Origin: Watersipora subatra
Lineage: Eukaryota; Bryozoa; Gymnolaemata; Cheilostomatida; Watersiporidae
Assembly: GCF_963576615.1 (NCBI RefSeq)
Contig: NC_088712.1
Location: forward strand, 27,619,870 to 27,683,869
Reading direction: 5' to 3'
Length of the DNA: 64,000 bases
The translations under genes and the position numbers were made by a program. Position 1 is the stretch's first letter, and every line of letters starts with the position of its first letter. Under the pieces are notes generated by a model. It was given only the letters and a program-made list of their open reading frames with translations, was not told the DNA's origin and searched no databases. Below, one piece after another: positions 31,261 to 41,887 of the stretch.

Positions 31261-32303
31261 GCCAATAAACATCGCCTTTTGAAATCACAATTAAAACCAA
31301 ATTGTTGATATCCTTCCAAAATAATGAAAATATTGAGCAGCAAAACATAACTTTGCCGTGATAAAATTTGTACACCTTTGACTCGATTTGCGAGAAATAA
31401 TTTTTAGTCTTTTGTATTATAAGATTGTCCTTCTTGATGACTCGACAGGCTCTGTAAACACAATAATAGACTCTGATATACTCTACTTATAGACTTGCTC
31501 TATAGTGACAGGCTTATTAATAATCCCTTCATAATATCTTTCAAGAAATAAATACATAGTAATCTCTTTTAGTAATAGTTTACCTATTGGATGAGATATT
31601 TGATTAAATGATTTATTATTATTATTATTATTTGATTATTGATTTCTTTATTTTTTTGCAAAGTTTTTTGTAATAAAGTGTAATATTCAAACTATTCAAA
31701 AACAACCTGTTTCAAAATATTTATTGTAGTTGGTGAAAGCAAAGCGCATACTAGCCAATAGCTATTGTTTTTGTTGCGTTATTCTGAAAGCTGTCTTAGA
31801 TCTCTAGCTTTCATTACCGTGATGATGCTGGGATTTCTTTAGTCACATTCCAAAATAACTTTATCATGGCACAGCTCATCATTCGTGTAGTCTGTGTTGT
31901 TACCATGCAGTATTGAGTGTACTCCATTGTTTAGCATTGAATGTTACCATGCAGTCCTGAATTTGTCAAGTCTGTAGCATCTGATGTTACCATGCAGCAC
32001 TTATAAGCTCTGTCGTAGTTGCACCTGACATTACCATGCAGTACTTGACATATTCCGCTCTAGGCCCCAAGCATCACTGAGTAGATCAATTTACAAATTC
32101 CCTACATTTAGTTACAATTTTTATTACGTTATATTGCCATTTGATATGCAAATATACAGTAATGTGTTAATATTATTTTAACACACTATATACAATGTTA
32201 AATTCCTAAAGCCATTCCACCAAGGTAAGGCATTGTTAATTTATGTGAAGTATTTGATTTATGAAGCCATGAGTGATTGTTGATTATTTTCTCACTCTTG
32301 CAG
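31261..32303. other. Intergenic with a short tandem repeat
   Basis: Between about 31898 and 32050 the motif GTTACCATGCAGTA(C/T)TGA recurs four times at roughly 45-60 bp spacing. A TTA microsatellite lies at about 31615-31635. No gene is recognised. Confidence 0.5.
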
Positions 32304-33112
32304 TAACGACAGCAAGTAACAGTTCACTTTGTGACGCCATTCGCTATTCATTCTGTGTAAAACGTGATAGATCTCTTCGGTAAGACAACTAGAATAATTG
32401 TCTGAGCTGATTGTAAATTGTAACAAATTTTTTCCACTCGCCATTAGCTTCGTGTGTAATTTCTCGCAATTGCAGTAGATGTGAGGATTTTAAAGCTGGT
32501 CAAACGGATGGAATAACTACATTCATAAAATGTGAAATAGAATTACTTGCAACTGTACATAATTATATGAAAGGTTTTCCTATCGAGGTCACTTGAACTT
32601 AATAATAACTGTTTATGGAGCTTCTCGAAGCATTTATTGATTGTATTATATTAAATTATTATTAAAGTGTTTTACAATACAAGTTAATACTTAATTCATA
32701 AGTTTGTTTAATAGTTTGGTTTTCATTCTCCAATATTTAATACCTAACTAATAGAACCAGCCCGGAAGTGTAGAGTCATATACTGAGAAAGACAGAAATT
32801 TGATATGTTTTACATAAAAGTGGTAAAATTTATTGATTTATAGTAATCTACTGTATGATTATTATTGTAGAACTATAGATCAATTGAGGTCTATCGTGTT
32901 GACTAGCCTCACACTTGCAAGTGCAGGTATGTTGTTCCTGCATCAAACCAAGAACTTGAGGCCAGTTCTTGGGGATTTTGTGTAAGTATAGTACCAGTAA
33001 TGATCAGTACCCTCTTCATGCATATATTATTACTTACATTGCAGTGTGAAATAGACTCTTTGACAGTACTGTTACAGAAAATACTATAAACTATAATATC
33101 TATCTATATATC

Positions 33113-33167
33113 TACTAATAAATTATTTGAAAGCAATACTTATCTTTTTTTTCCAGCTACTGTCCAG

Positions 33168-33206
<39 letters not shown>

Positions 33207-33236
33207 TAAGTATTGCTTTCAAATAATTTATTAGTA
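33113..33236. repeat. Hairpin with 40-bp arms and a 35-A run
   Basis: TACTAATAAATTATTTGAAA and the following 20 bases to T8 at 33152 are exactly mirrored by A8 plus GATAAGTATTGC…TTAGTA at 33197-33236. Between them lie CCAGCTACTGTCCAGCT and the rest of a 35-base A run (33170-33204). It lies in the proposed intron 2 of gene C. Confidence 0.75.
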
Positions 33237-33504
33237 TATAGCTGCTCCAATATATTTGTTGAGCACTCTAATTTTAGTAATACTAGCCCATAATTCTTAG
33301 GAATTTATAGTTTATCTATATATCTATATATTATCTATATACACCTACATGTGTAGTCAACCTTTATAGACACGAATCAACACTAATATAGAAACATAAA
33401 CATAATGCTACTAATTATTTCCAGGAGATCTTATATGGAGGTGAGACACTCGCTGAAAAGTGGCTCTCCGGTTAATAGTTTCAATACTACCTCCAGGAGG
33501 AGTA

Positions 33505-34176
33505 CAGTGCAACCTCGGTTCTCGACCATAATCCGTTCCTGAAGGTTGTTCAAACACCGAAATCATTTTTCCCATTACAAATAATGTAAATCGTTTTAAT
33601 CCGTTCCAACACCCTGAATGTTTACCTTGTTAGTACACATACATTTATTTGTACAGCAAAATGGCAAAGACACAAATAACATAAATGTAACTTGTAAAAT
33701 GTAATGTAATTACTATTGTAATCTTCCATATGAAAGATTACGCTAACACGAACGTGTAAAAATAAAAAAAGGATAAAGAAAAGAATAATGAATAGGATTT
33801 TTTAGGATACAGGATGTTCTTTTCTCTTAAAATATCTATCCAATGACATTTGCCTCTGCATTCTTTTTAGCACTTTTCGGAAGTGGTTCATGATAGTGCC
33901 GTTAAAGTCATTGATGACTCTTGTGGCTGCAGCTTTATCGGGGTGGTGGAGTTCGCCAAAATTCTGTAACTCAGCCCATTTGCTACACATTTGTTTAATC
34001 TCGGACGTCGGGGCATTCTTTCTTGGCGACAACAGTTGGTCACGGTCAACGCCGCTCAGCATCCGGCGTTCGAACTCTGATTTTTGTTTGAACTACGAAG
34101 CAAGAATTGCTTGGATTTTTTTTTCGGACTCCGATTTGTTCGAACTGCGAGTCGTTCGAAAACCGAGGTTACACTG
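33505..34176 (-). mobile_element. Tigger/pogo-like DNA transposon, internally deleted
   Basis: TA at 33503-33504 and 34177-34178 flank termini CAGTGCAACCTCGGTTCTCG and CGAAAACCGAGGTTACACTG, a near-perfect inverted repeat. It carries the 3' end of a transposase gene on the minus strand (33802-34062). Target site and termini fit the pogo/Tigger branch of Tc1/mariner. The insertion lies in the reading frame of gene C. Confidence 0.82.
33802..34062 (-). pseudogene. C-terminal fragment of a Tigger-like transposase
   Basis: An 86-residue frame ending MQRQMSLDRYFKRKEHPVS. The (S/T)LDxFFxK-type motif near the C-terminus is common in Tigger/jerky-type transposases. The DNA-binding and DDE catalytic regions are missing, so the fragment cannot transpose by itself. 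Confidence 0.6.
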
Positions 34177-34271
34177 TACTGAATTGTCATCGAGAGACGT
34201 ATCTGTCCAGACAATTGAGAGAAAACAGCAAAAGTCTAGACATGTAACCAAAGAAACAGCTAGTGTTGGGA

Positions 34272-34737
34272 CTGAGAACCATCATGTCCTCCTATATATC
34301 CGCTCACAGGAGTTTTAAAACCACCATCTATTTACACCTACATGCCTCTAACAGTACAACAACAACAACTCACCGAAGCTGTTGCGATAACCTCTGAAGG
34401 TAAGCTGGAACTATTGTAGACGTTGTAATCTTTGTTCAGATGTGTTATTATTACTAGTATATTTATAATAATAATTTATAGCCATGAAAAATGCAAAATG
34501 GGCTGAGAAGCATCACGCTTTTCCCAAATGCACGCTCACCGGAGCTACAAAACAACCACCAGTGTGCCCGCACATGCCTCCACCGGAACAACAACAAAAA
34601 CGGTATGAAGCTGTTGCAATGACCTCTGAAGGTAAGCTGGAACTAGTGTAAACGTTGTAATATGTGTTCAGATGTGTTATTATTATTCATATATTTATAA
34701 TAATAATTTATAGCCATGAAAAAGGCAAAATGGGCTG
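34272..34737 (+). repeat. 232-bp tandem duplication spanning exon end, intron and exon start
   Basis: Two units, about 34272-34503 and 34504-34737. Each contains …TCTGAAG followed by an 82-bp intron (34400-34481 and 34632-34713) that starts GTAAGCTGGAACTA and ends TAATAATTTATAG, then CCATGAAAAA(T/G)GCAAAATGGG. The breakpoints share GGG(A)CTG, which suggests microhomology. The result is a hybrid exon of 150 bp (34482-34631), a multiple of three, that keeps the splice phase. Confidence 0.85.
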
Positions 34738-34757
34738 TACTTATTATGCAACTATGA

Positions 34758-36354
34758 TCTCCTCTTTTCTTTTTAATTTCTCTGTAGTCTGCCTCCCATT
34801 TTCAAGTTCTCTTCTCACCTTCAGCTTCCTCCCTATTAAACTCCTCACCTTCTTTTCACCTCTTTGTATCCTTTCCCCTTCTTTTTGACTCCATATTACC
34901 CGCTTCCTTTTTCGCTTCTCATGAAATTCTCATGATTAATGGATCAAGGTTTAGGAGAAAATTTTCAAGAATTGTTCAAACAATTCACTGATTTAACAAA
35001 CAATGTACAACAGTATTACTATAAGACCACTGTAACCCAAACTGATTATTTTGCATTGCAGAGATTCTAAAAGACCTTCGTGATTATGTTATATAAGTAC
35101 CGTGTATTACTGCTTGCTCAATTGGCCAGTTAACCTGTCGCTTGTTTAAAGGTATCAACCTTGACTGTTCAGAAACTACTAATAATTCACCTCTAGACAT
35201 CTGATGGTAGAAATTTAGTTCAATTACCCATAGTGCATCTGATCTTCCTCACTAGTTTCAACATACGCCTGCATCTCTTCACTTAGGATTATTTTAACAT
35301 TGACTAGACTAGCTCTTGTTTGTTACTGCGCCTAAGCGGGTCTCCTTTCCTACCTTTTAGTGACGTGACTGGAGATGACACCCTCGAGTATGCCAAGATG
35401 ATGATAGCCCCTCAAAAATATCGGGATTAATCGTGCGTGTCAAAAGAGCCACAAGATTTTTTGTCTGCTGACGGTCGTGGAGATGGAAAAACTCTAATGT
35501 AATTTTGTCTCAAAGTATGAAATTACTTAGACTATTGTAAATATTAGTTTTATTTTATCCCGACAATATAATTATTTCTTTCCGACTCAACACCACCATT
35601 TTGATGTTTTTAGTAAGGTTTCAGGGCTTGGCATTCATAAAACTACCAAAAGCATACTGCAACAATTTGTTTTTCTTTAATGAATAGTTCCTGGCAGTCA
35701 AAAATTAGAAGTTATCTGCCTCAATGGATTGGCCATTTCAGATATTGGTCATACTTAGGCGCAATAATAAAATATTAATGGAAGTTGTCTGCCTTCGTGG
35801 AATGGTAGTTTTGAAAACCAGACATGCTTTGGTGCATAATAGTAAAATCTATCAATAGAAGTTGTCTGCCTCCATATCTTTGGGTAGAGGTAACATTTGT
35901 TCACACAATAATAAAATATTAATAAAAACAAATAAACACAACAGTTATCCTTCACATCTGACAGCTTTCACTAATATTATTCATATGCAGATCTGTTACA
36001 CAATGAGATTGTACAGCAATATCTATCTTTGTTCATATCACTGTAAAGTCAACTAATTTAGCTGCAGATGTGTTAACAAGAACCTGTTAGTGATTGACAG
36101 AGAAACTGTATCTATCTGGAACTGACAGAGAGGAGCTCACCACTCAACTAGATACTTGCATGAATGCAAAGAGTGTCTATAAAGTCCTTGAGTGGCAGAC
36201 TTGATATTGTTACTGGTAAGGCAGGTGTGTTCAGTTGAGACCATATAACAGTAATAAAAGTTTAACAACTTTGGATCGTTGGACAGATTGATCAGGGTTT
36301 CTGATGCGCTCTGGCAAAAAGGCCAGGGTTAACAAGCGGGTTATCAATCTGTGT
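34758..36354. other. Intergenic or 3' region of gene C, with possible further exons
   Basis: Two stretches after good acceptors are open to a stop: 35062-35097 (after TGCATTGCAG; …ILKDLRDYVI) and 35361-35429 (after CCTTTTAG; DVTGDDTLEYAKMMIAPQKYRD with a stop). The latter has coding-like composition but needs a phase-2 upstream exon that was not found. A pyrimidine-rich tract occupies about 34760-34910. No other gene is recognised. Confidence 0.35.
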
Positions 36355-36530
36355 TGAGAATGCAGGGCACAATAGACCGAGTTTTTGTCCAGTCTACGTG
36401 TACCAAAACCCGAACTCGCAACTAAATATTGAACCAGCAAGATCGAAATACTCAAAACCTCTATTACCCGAGACTCGAGAAAAGATAAACCCTAGAGTTC
36501 AACGAGTTTTATTACTCGTGTCCAGCACTA
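36355..36530 (-). mobile_element. Fragment of the TAGTGCTGG-type hAT family
   Basis: CAGGGCACAATAGACCGAGT, ACCCGAACTCG, ACCCGAGACTCGAGA and the final GTCCAGCACTA match the right end of the hAT element at 48926-49992. The left part is missing. Orientation is given only relative to the inverted end; no coding sequence remains. Confidence 0.6.
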
Positions 36531-36634
36531 ATACATGTATATACAATAAAAAGATTATTCCTAGACTACTGAAAACTTTTACAGTTTAATAATCAATCCA
36601 AAGTGTTCTTGGTGCTGGGGGGCTAGTAATTCAA

Positions 36635-37044
36635 TCGATATGTACCCGTATATGTATATATATTTCTCAAAGTTTGTTTTCTGCTTTTGGTGTGTCCAGC
36701 TATAGCTATTGAAATTTTGAAATAACGATGCTGTTTTGCAAAAAAATTGAACTCAAAACTCACCGGTGCACCAGTCAGAAGCCATACCAACTCAGCCACA
36801 CGGACTTGTTCACTTCACTACGCGATATATATCACTATATGGGAGCTAATACGCGACGGGCTTTGTGCACTACGCAGGGTGATTGCCTAACGTTACCAAG
36901 AGGGTAGCTCTTATTTAGTATGCTTACTCAAATTATGCATCGTTAATGTGCTAGGCTATTAGCAAGTGGCAGGCAGCTCTCATTACCTCTCATTGTTTAT
37001 ACGCTGATTTTGAATACCTGGGCAATGCCGGGTAGCACAGCTAG
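36635..37044 (+). mobile_element. Non-autonomous Helitron with tRNA-like segment
   Basis: It ends GGGCAATGCCGGGTAGCACAG-CTAG before T. The hairpin CCTGGGCAATGCCGGG precedes the CTAG end. Near the start lie TATATTTCTCAAAGTTTG and GTGTCCAGCTATAGCTA, shared with 14500-14883. The right third (CTAGGCTATTAGCAAGTGGCAGG) also matches that copy. On the minus strand around 36755-36805 is a tRNA-like A box (TGGCTGAGTTGGTATGG) and a weak B box. The 5' boundary is approximate. Confidence 0.6.
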
Positions 37045-38023
37045 TCTTACTATATACTGTGTATACCTTTTTCCAGATTTTATACTCTAAATGACGTATT
37101 AATTGAAACTCTATGAACACTATTAATATTTCTTTGAAACACGATGCTTTTTCATCCTCGCCAAACTAGGACTAATTTGTTTTCTACAAAACGGTGATAT
37201 TAACAATTATTCCACTCAGAATTAAAATTTGTCGATTGTATTTCAGTTCAGTGTCAACCGTTATGGTAAAAAGTGGTTCGTAATCAGATAAGTGATGAAA
37301 TTTTAGTTAAAGGTTTACTAAAATGCATACTGAAAATTCCTTCAAGTATGTTCATAGTAAGCTAAATTCATATGCGTTAGATTCTGCATTTATGTTACTG
37401 TCTGTCTTGAAGGTAAAAACTCTGCATATAGTACATTGTAATGTTACATTTTCTTGCAGATCATAACCACAAAAGGCACTAAAGTTATTGTAGCCAACTA
37501 TAGTTACTAAGATTAACATATTGTTTTGCTACTATTTTTTAAAGATGTTGGTGAATTTTACCAGGCAGTGATTGCATTAGATAATTGGGTTTCTAATGCA
37601 ATCACTCTATACGCTTATACAATATTTTTGCCTTTTGATGCCAACACTGAAATGACCTGAAATCATATAATCTTCTACAAAATAATTTTCATTGTATTCG
37701 TAGCAAAACGGAATTTATTTAGCCGTTTCTTGTTAATGATTTTCCATTAACAGCTTTACAGTTGTATTTTTCCTCTTAATTTATTTCAACCAAAGCACCT
37801 CTTTCATGATAGGAAATTTGAAAGTTGCAGCTGTTTGAAAAAATTTTGAAACCTTTACAGTTGTTTTATTTTTTCTCCTAACTCATTTGAACTGCACAAA
37901 AACACTTTTCCCGTGATATGAAGTTCAAAAGTTAGAATGGGAAATGATGTATATGTTAACTAAAAACAATCTTTCTGTCCAAAGACTTTTTTATTACCCG
38001 GGCAACACCGGACATTTACCTAG
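37045..38023 (+). repeat. Dispersed repeat R2 with a Helitron-like end
   Basis: Matches 57424-58375 along most of its length, from TCTTACTATATACTG to ATTACCCGGGCAAC. It ends ACCCGGGCAACACCGGACATTTAC-CTAG before T, a hairpin plus CTAG as in Helitrons. Related inverted sequence is at 46277-47250. It contains a short inverted repeat GATTGCATTAGA/TCTAATGCAATC near 37570-37605. Non-coding. Confidence 0.65.
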
Positions 38024-38073
38024 TCATGTATAACATTGACTAAATTGAATCTATACATATAAACCTCAAAGTT

Positions 38074-38290
38074 GTCTGTACATCTGTGGTTTGTCTGTAC
38101 ATCTGTGGTTTGTCTGTACATCTGTGGTTTGTCTGTACATCTGTGGTTTGTCTGTACATCTGTGGTTTGTCTGTACATCTGTGGTTTGTCTGTACATCTG
38201 TGGTTTGTCTGTACATCTGTGGTTTGTCTGTACATCTGTGGTTTGTCTGTACATCTGTGGTTTGTCTGTACATCTGTGATTTGTCTGTGT
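38074..38290 (+). repeat. 19-bp minisatellite, 11 units
   Basis: Eleven units of GTCTGTACATCTGTGGTTT, nearly identical, with exact 19-bp spacing from 38081 to 38271. Because 19 is not a multiple of three, all frames on both strands stay open, and this explains the cluster of short frames here. The flanks (GAATCTATACATATAAACCTC on the left, GTGTGATTATAG on the right) match the repeat copy at 62266-62350, which holds one unit plus a divergent one. Confidence 0.95.
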
Positions 38291-39807
38291 GATTATAGCT
38301 CTAAAATTTTAGCAACGAAATATGCAGTTTAATAATATAAAAAATATATATATTTTGTAATGTAAAAAGTATATATATATTTATTTATATATATAAACTT
38401 ATATATATATTTATATATACAAAATATATATATACATATATATATATACATATACACCATGCTACATTTCGACTATTGAAGCCTTATCAGTGCAGCTCAA
38501 AGCATTCAAGGGAGACAAGTTCCATTGCCAATGAGGGTAGACTTCCTGCCATTAAACAACTACGGTAAGTCACCTCATAGACTTTAAGAAAGTCAGTGTT
38601 GACACCAGAGTGCTCAAATCATAGGCGTGACGAGCTATTCACAAAGGCTAATAGTGACACACCTCTTGAAACAACTAAGGTGTCTCACAGACTATGCGCG
38701 CGTGTGCGCGCATGTGTATTTGTAGAGGTTTTACGGTATATATGTATATGGATATGAAATGACAGCAAAAGGCTGGATGACAATAAAAGCCAATGTAAAA
38801 TATTGGTGCTCTCTGCCTGATTGCTAATAATCATCAAATGCACTTGTACACACATGTCACTACAGGTGTCATACATGTGCGCTTTTATTTTTCCACAGAC
38901 GGTCAGCAGAGGTCAGGTGAGGTGAAAGACCTAAAGTAAAATATTTTCCTCTAAATATCCCTACATATACATGTAGATGTCGATTATGATGCCTTCAAAG
39001 TAAATTATATAATTTTATTAGCAGTTTTGGTAACTTTATTTTTTAAACAATTAGCATTTCAAGCTGTCTTAGTGTTGCTTGCAACAACCATGATAAATTC
39101 ACTCGATATTTCTCCAATATACACATACATATCGGTGTCTATTATGATGTCAATCAGAAAAGACTTCAACACTCAATAAGCCTGGTTTCATTTTACGCAA
39201 AAACCTACATTAATAATTTTATTTTTAAAGTGGTGTATATCGTGCCACAAAGATCTTCAGACCTCAGTGATTACTGACAACTATAGCAACCCATATTTTA
39301 AAATGCATTTGATGTAAACTTATTCACTCAGTTTTTAGGAGTTGTTCATCCTTCAAAGAAGTGATTGCAAACAATATTTCCTGCATGATAATGTTAAAAG
39401 AAATGTTATTGACCAACTTGTTGGACCAGACACTAAATTGGAAAGTCATACGCAGTGCAGGCCACTATTAAACTTTAAGCGAATCGTGTGAACAGCATAG
39501 AGGTATTCTTATTTTAAAGTGGTGACTATTGCGGGTTGGTATTTTTTTAGCCTATTTTCTATTGCATTAACTTAGCCTCATTACTTGTATTATAAAAACG
39601 GCATGTTGCGATAAAAAGAGTTATTCATATACCCAGCCTGTAAACAAAATTTTTCCAAAAATTACTTTATTGTTCTTGCCACTGCCTCCAACAGTTTCAC
39701 ACACAAAAAACATTTGCCTGTAATGAGCAGTAATCTCAAATCACTCAGCTGGTAGATGCATATCAATTAACTCTGTGGTCATTGCAATAAGCAACAACAG
39801 CCTCCAT
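38291..39807. other. Intergenic, AT microsatellite and repeat fragments
   Basis: A TATATA-rich microsatellite fills about 38338-38455. GAGGTTTTACGGTATATATG near 38726 is an end fragment of the repeat seen at 14300-14335. At 39225-39305 is one arm of the fold-back repeat described at 30645-30931. No gene is recognised. Confidence 0.5.
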
Positions 39808-40029
39808 AATGGCATACTAAGGCAACTGAGAGAGGTCACCTGTACTTTCCTGTCAATTCTACTATAACTGGACATGAGTATTGCGCCTGCCAGACCAGTT
39901 GCTCCTGAACGTCTTTATTGTCCCCCTTGCTGTATCTCTTTCTGGTGGTTGGGACATTTGCGTCCAGTCATAGTAGAATTGACAGGAAAGTACAGGTGAC
40001 CTCTTACTGTTGCCTTGGCATGCCATTAT
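39808..40029. repeat. Inverted repeat with about 67-bp arms
   Basis: The left arm (CATAATGGCATACTAAGGCA…TTGACAGG type sequence) is mirrored by 39962-40029 (…GTAGAATTGACAGGAAAGTACAGGTGACCTC…CATGCCATTATG) with few mismatches. The spacer is about 85 bp. It could be a MITE; no target duplication was identified. Confidence 0.75.
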
Positions 40030-41048
40030 GTCAACTTATGTAGGTTGTTGTTGCTTTTATTGGCCTGCTGAGTAGTTTGACCACACAGAGAGCTAGTTGA
40101 TGTGGGTCTACCAGCCAGTGATTTGAGGTTACTGCTCCGAAGGCATGCGAATCACAACTTTTTGTCTGAAACTTATGGTAGTAGGAAGAACAATAAAGAA
40201 AGTAAGTTTTTTGGAATACTTTTGTTTAGCAATTCCTTAGAGTTATTTGAGGCTATTTGAGGTAAAAAGTGGCAGATAGTTTGCCATAGATATTTTCAAA
40301 GCATCTATACAAAGGTTATTATTAGTTAATATAACTATGTTGAGTCTATATTCAACATTAGACATTCCTCCACTAATATATCCACAGCAAAAGTGCAACC
40401 GTCAATAGTTGCTAAAGCTGTTAGTATTTTAAGAGCACAGGCTAGTTAGCATCATAGAGCACAGGCTAGTTATTAGAATAATATGAAGAAAAATATTCCT
40501 AGTATTTGTAACACGGCAGCCATCTTGAAGTCTTTGATTGGTAAGAGAAAGTCTTGGTACAAGGACAGTCTGATACCACTAGGGCTTCGATGGTACACAA
40601 TTCTTAATGAAGTAGGCCAGTTAATTGTTGTTCTTCATGCAGACTAGTTTGGACGGACGACGCACTTGGGAGACAAAACGGCATACATGGTTCTCTATAA
40701 CACGTATATATACTAGTGCCTTGAAAGTATGGTGTGCCCTGCGCGTTTGTTAGGTGGGCCAATGAAGCACAGAGATTATGTGTGTGCACAAGTATTCAGA
40801 AGTACCTAAAGGTGGTCAATCGATGCAGCTGTTAGAGTGTCAGTCTACCAAGATGAATGTTTCGAGTTTCAGTCTTATTGAAAGCAACTTTTTTCCTCGC
40901 AACTAACCCTGGCTTCGGACAAACAGACAGATAGATACCGCTACCTATATATATATAGCGGTGTTTGTCTGTCCATAAAATATATATTCGCAAAATATAT
41001 ATTTTTGATTTATTTTAGACATTGACAATATTTTTAATATGCAGTAAA
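40030..41048. other. Intergenic with a tRNA-like relic
   Basis: No gene is seen. Around 40808-40880 a weak tRNA-like segment (GATGCAGCTGTTAGAG and TTTCGAGTTTCAGTC) is followed by sequence like Helitron starts (TATATATATAGCGGTGTTTGTCTGTCC near 40950). A short direct repeat, GAGCACAGGCTAGTTA, occurs twice near 40433-40471. Confidence 0.4.
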
Positions 41049-41469
41049 CCCTAGGACACTTGTGTATTCGCGTCATCTAACTTTCGCGTTTTTGCGGAGT
41101 CATCCTCTTGCAAAAATTTCATGACTGAAACTAAACTATCATAACAAACGAGCGAAAACGCGAAATTTAATAGCTTTGTTCATTGATAGTCCAAGAAACA
41201 AATGGCAGCAAGCAATTTGCATTATTGATCTCGCCCACACATTTCTACCTGCGGTTCATAATTACAAGCTAGTCCCAAATCGAAAAATCTTTTTCTTACC
41301 AGTGAACTGGACTTGAGGAATCTAATAATGTTTTTTCCACTGCATTTATTTTCATATCACTATATTTCCGTACTCATCAGAGCTGCGAAATTAAGTTGCA
41401 GCAAAATTTTACCCTGTATGCTACTCAGGAAACTAAATATAATATATAACTAATATATGGGTCCTAGGG
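41049..41469. mobile_element. CCCTAGGACAC-ended MITE, copy 1
   Basis: Starts CCCTAGGACACTTGTGTATT and ends GGTCCTAGGG followed by TA. Internal sequence (TCATTGATAGTCCAAGAAAC, ATCAGAGCTGCGAAATTAAG) matches the copies at 51431-51892 and 52835-53249. Non-coding. Confidence 0.75.
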
Positions 41470-41887
41470 TAGACCTTGCTGTCTTAAAAAATTTAGAAAA
41501 TCAATGTAAAATAACTTAAAAGGGTAAAAGGTTAATAGCTTAATAGGTTAAAAGGTAAAAGCTTAATAAATAAAAGGTTTTCGCTGTAATTATGTTAACG
41601 TAAAGTTACTGTAATCATGAGCAAAAAAGTCAAAAATGGTTTATATTAATACTAATGATGCCACAGTCACTGTACAGGCATTAAATTAAAATTATAAGTT
41701 TAATTTTTGGCTATTTGAACGACATTAGTGGTGAGTTAAAAACAATCTTAGAAATGGATTAGGCAATTTACATCTATTTTACGTTTTGCGCATTGTGAAA
41801 TCTGTATAACATTTTTTGAATAGATTATCTGCATTTTAGGAGAGTCTACTATATTTTTAATAGAAATAATCTTAAAAAAAAGTTATA

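Larger units (their letters stand above)
32304..34757 (+). pseudogene. Putative multi-exon gene C, interrupted by a transposon
   Basis: A chain of exons with GT-AG borders and matching phases: up to 32379 (…LCDAIRYSFCVKRDRSLR), 32871-32981 (…LRSIVLTSLTLASAGMLFLHQ…), 33425-34399, 34482-34631 and 34714-34757 (stop TGA at 34755). The 5' end is uncertain. The third exon contains a 672-bp Tigger-like insertion at 33505-34176. If that is removed with one TA, the frame continues past it (…RRS-TELSSRDVSVQTIE…). A one-base gap near 34290, relative to the duplicated exon 34482-34631, then shifts the frame. The hydrophobic stretch in the second exon could span a membrane. No family is recognised. It could be a young pseudogene or a polymorphic allele. 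Confidence 0.38.

Noticed and set aside
33890-34318. 142-codon plus-strand frame
   Set aside because: It starts inside the Tigger-like element and continues into host sequence. Only its last 45 codons or so belong to the gene C exon.
38020-38332. Cluster of repetitive frames on both strands (MYRQTTDV…, LYICGLSV…)
   Set aside because: A 19-bp tandem repeat keeps all frames open. There is no gene.
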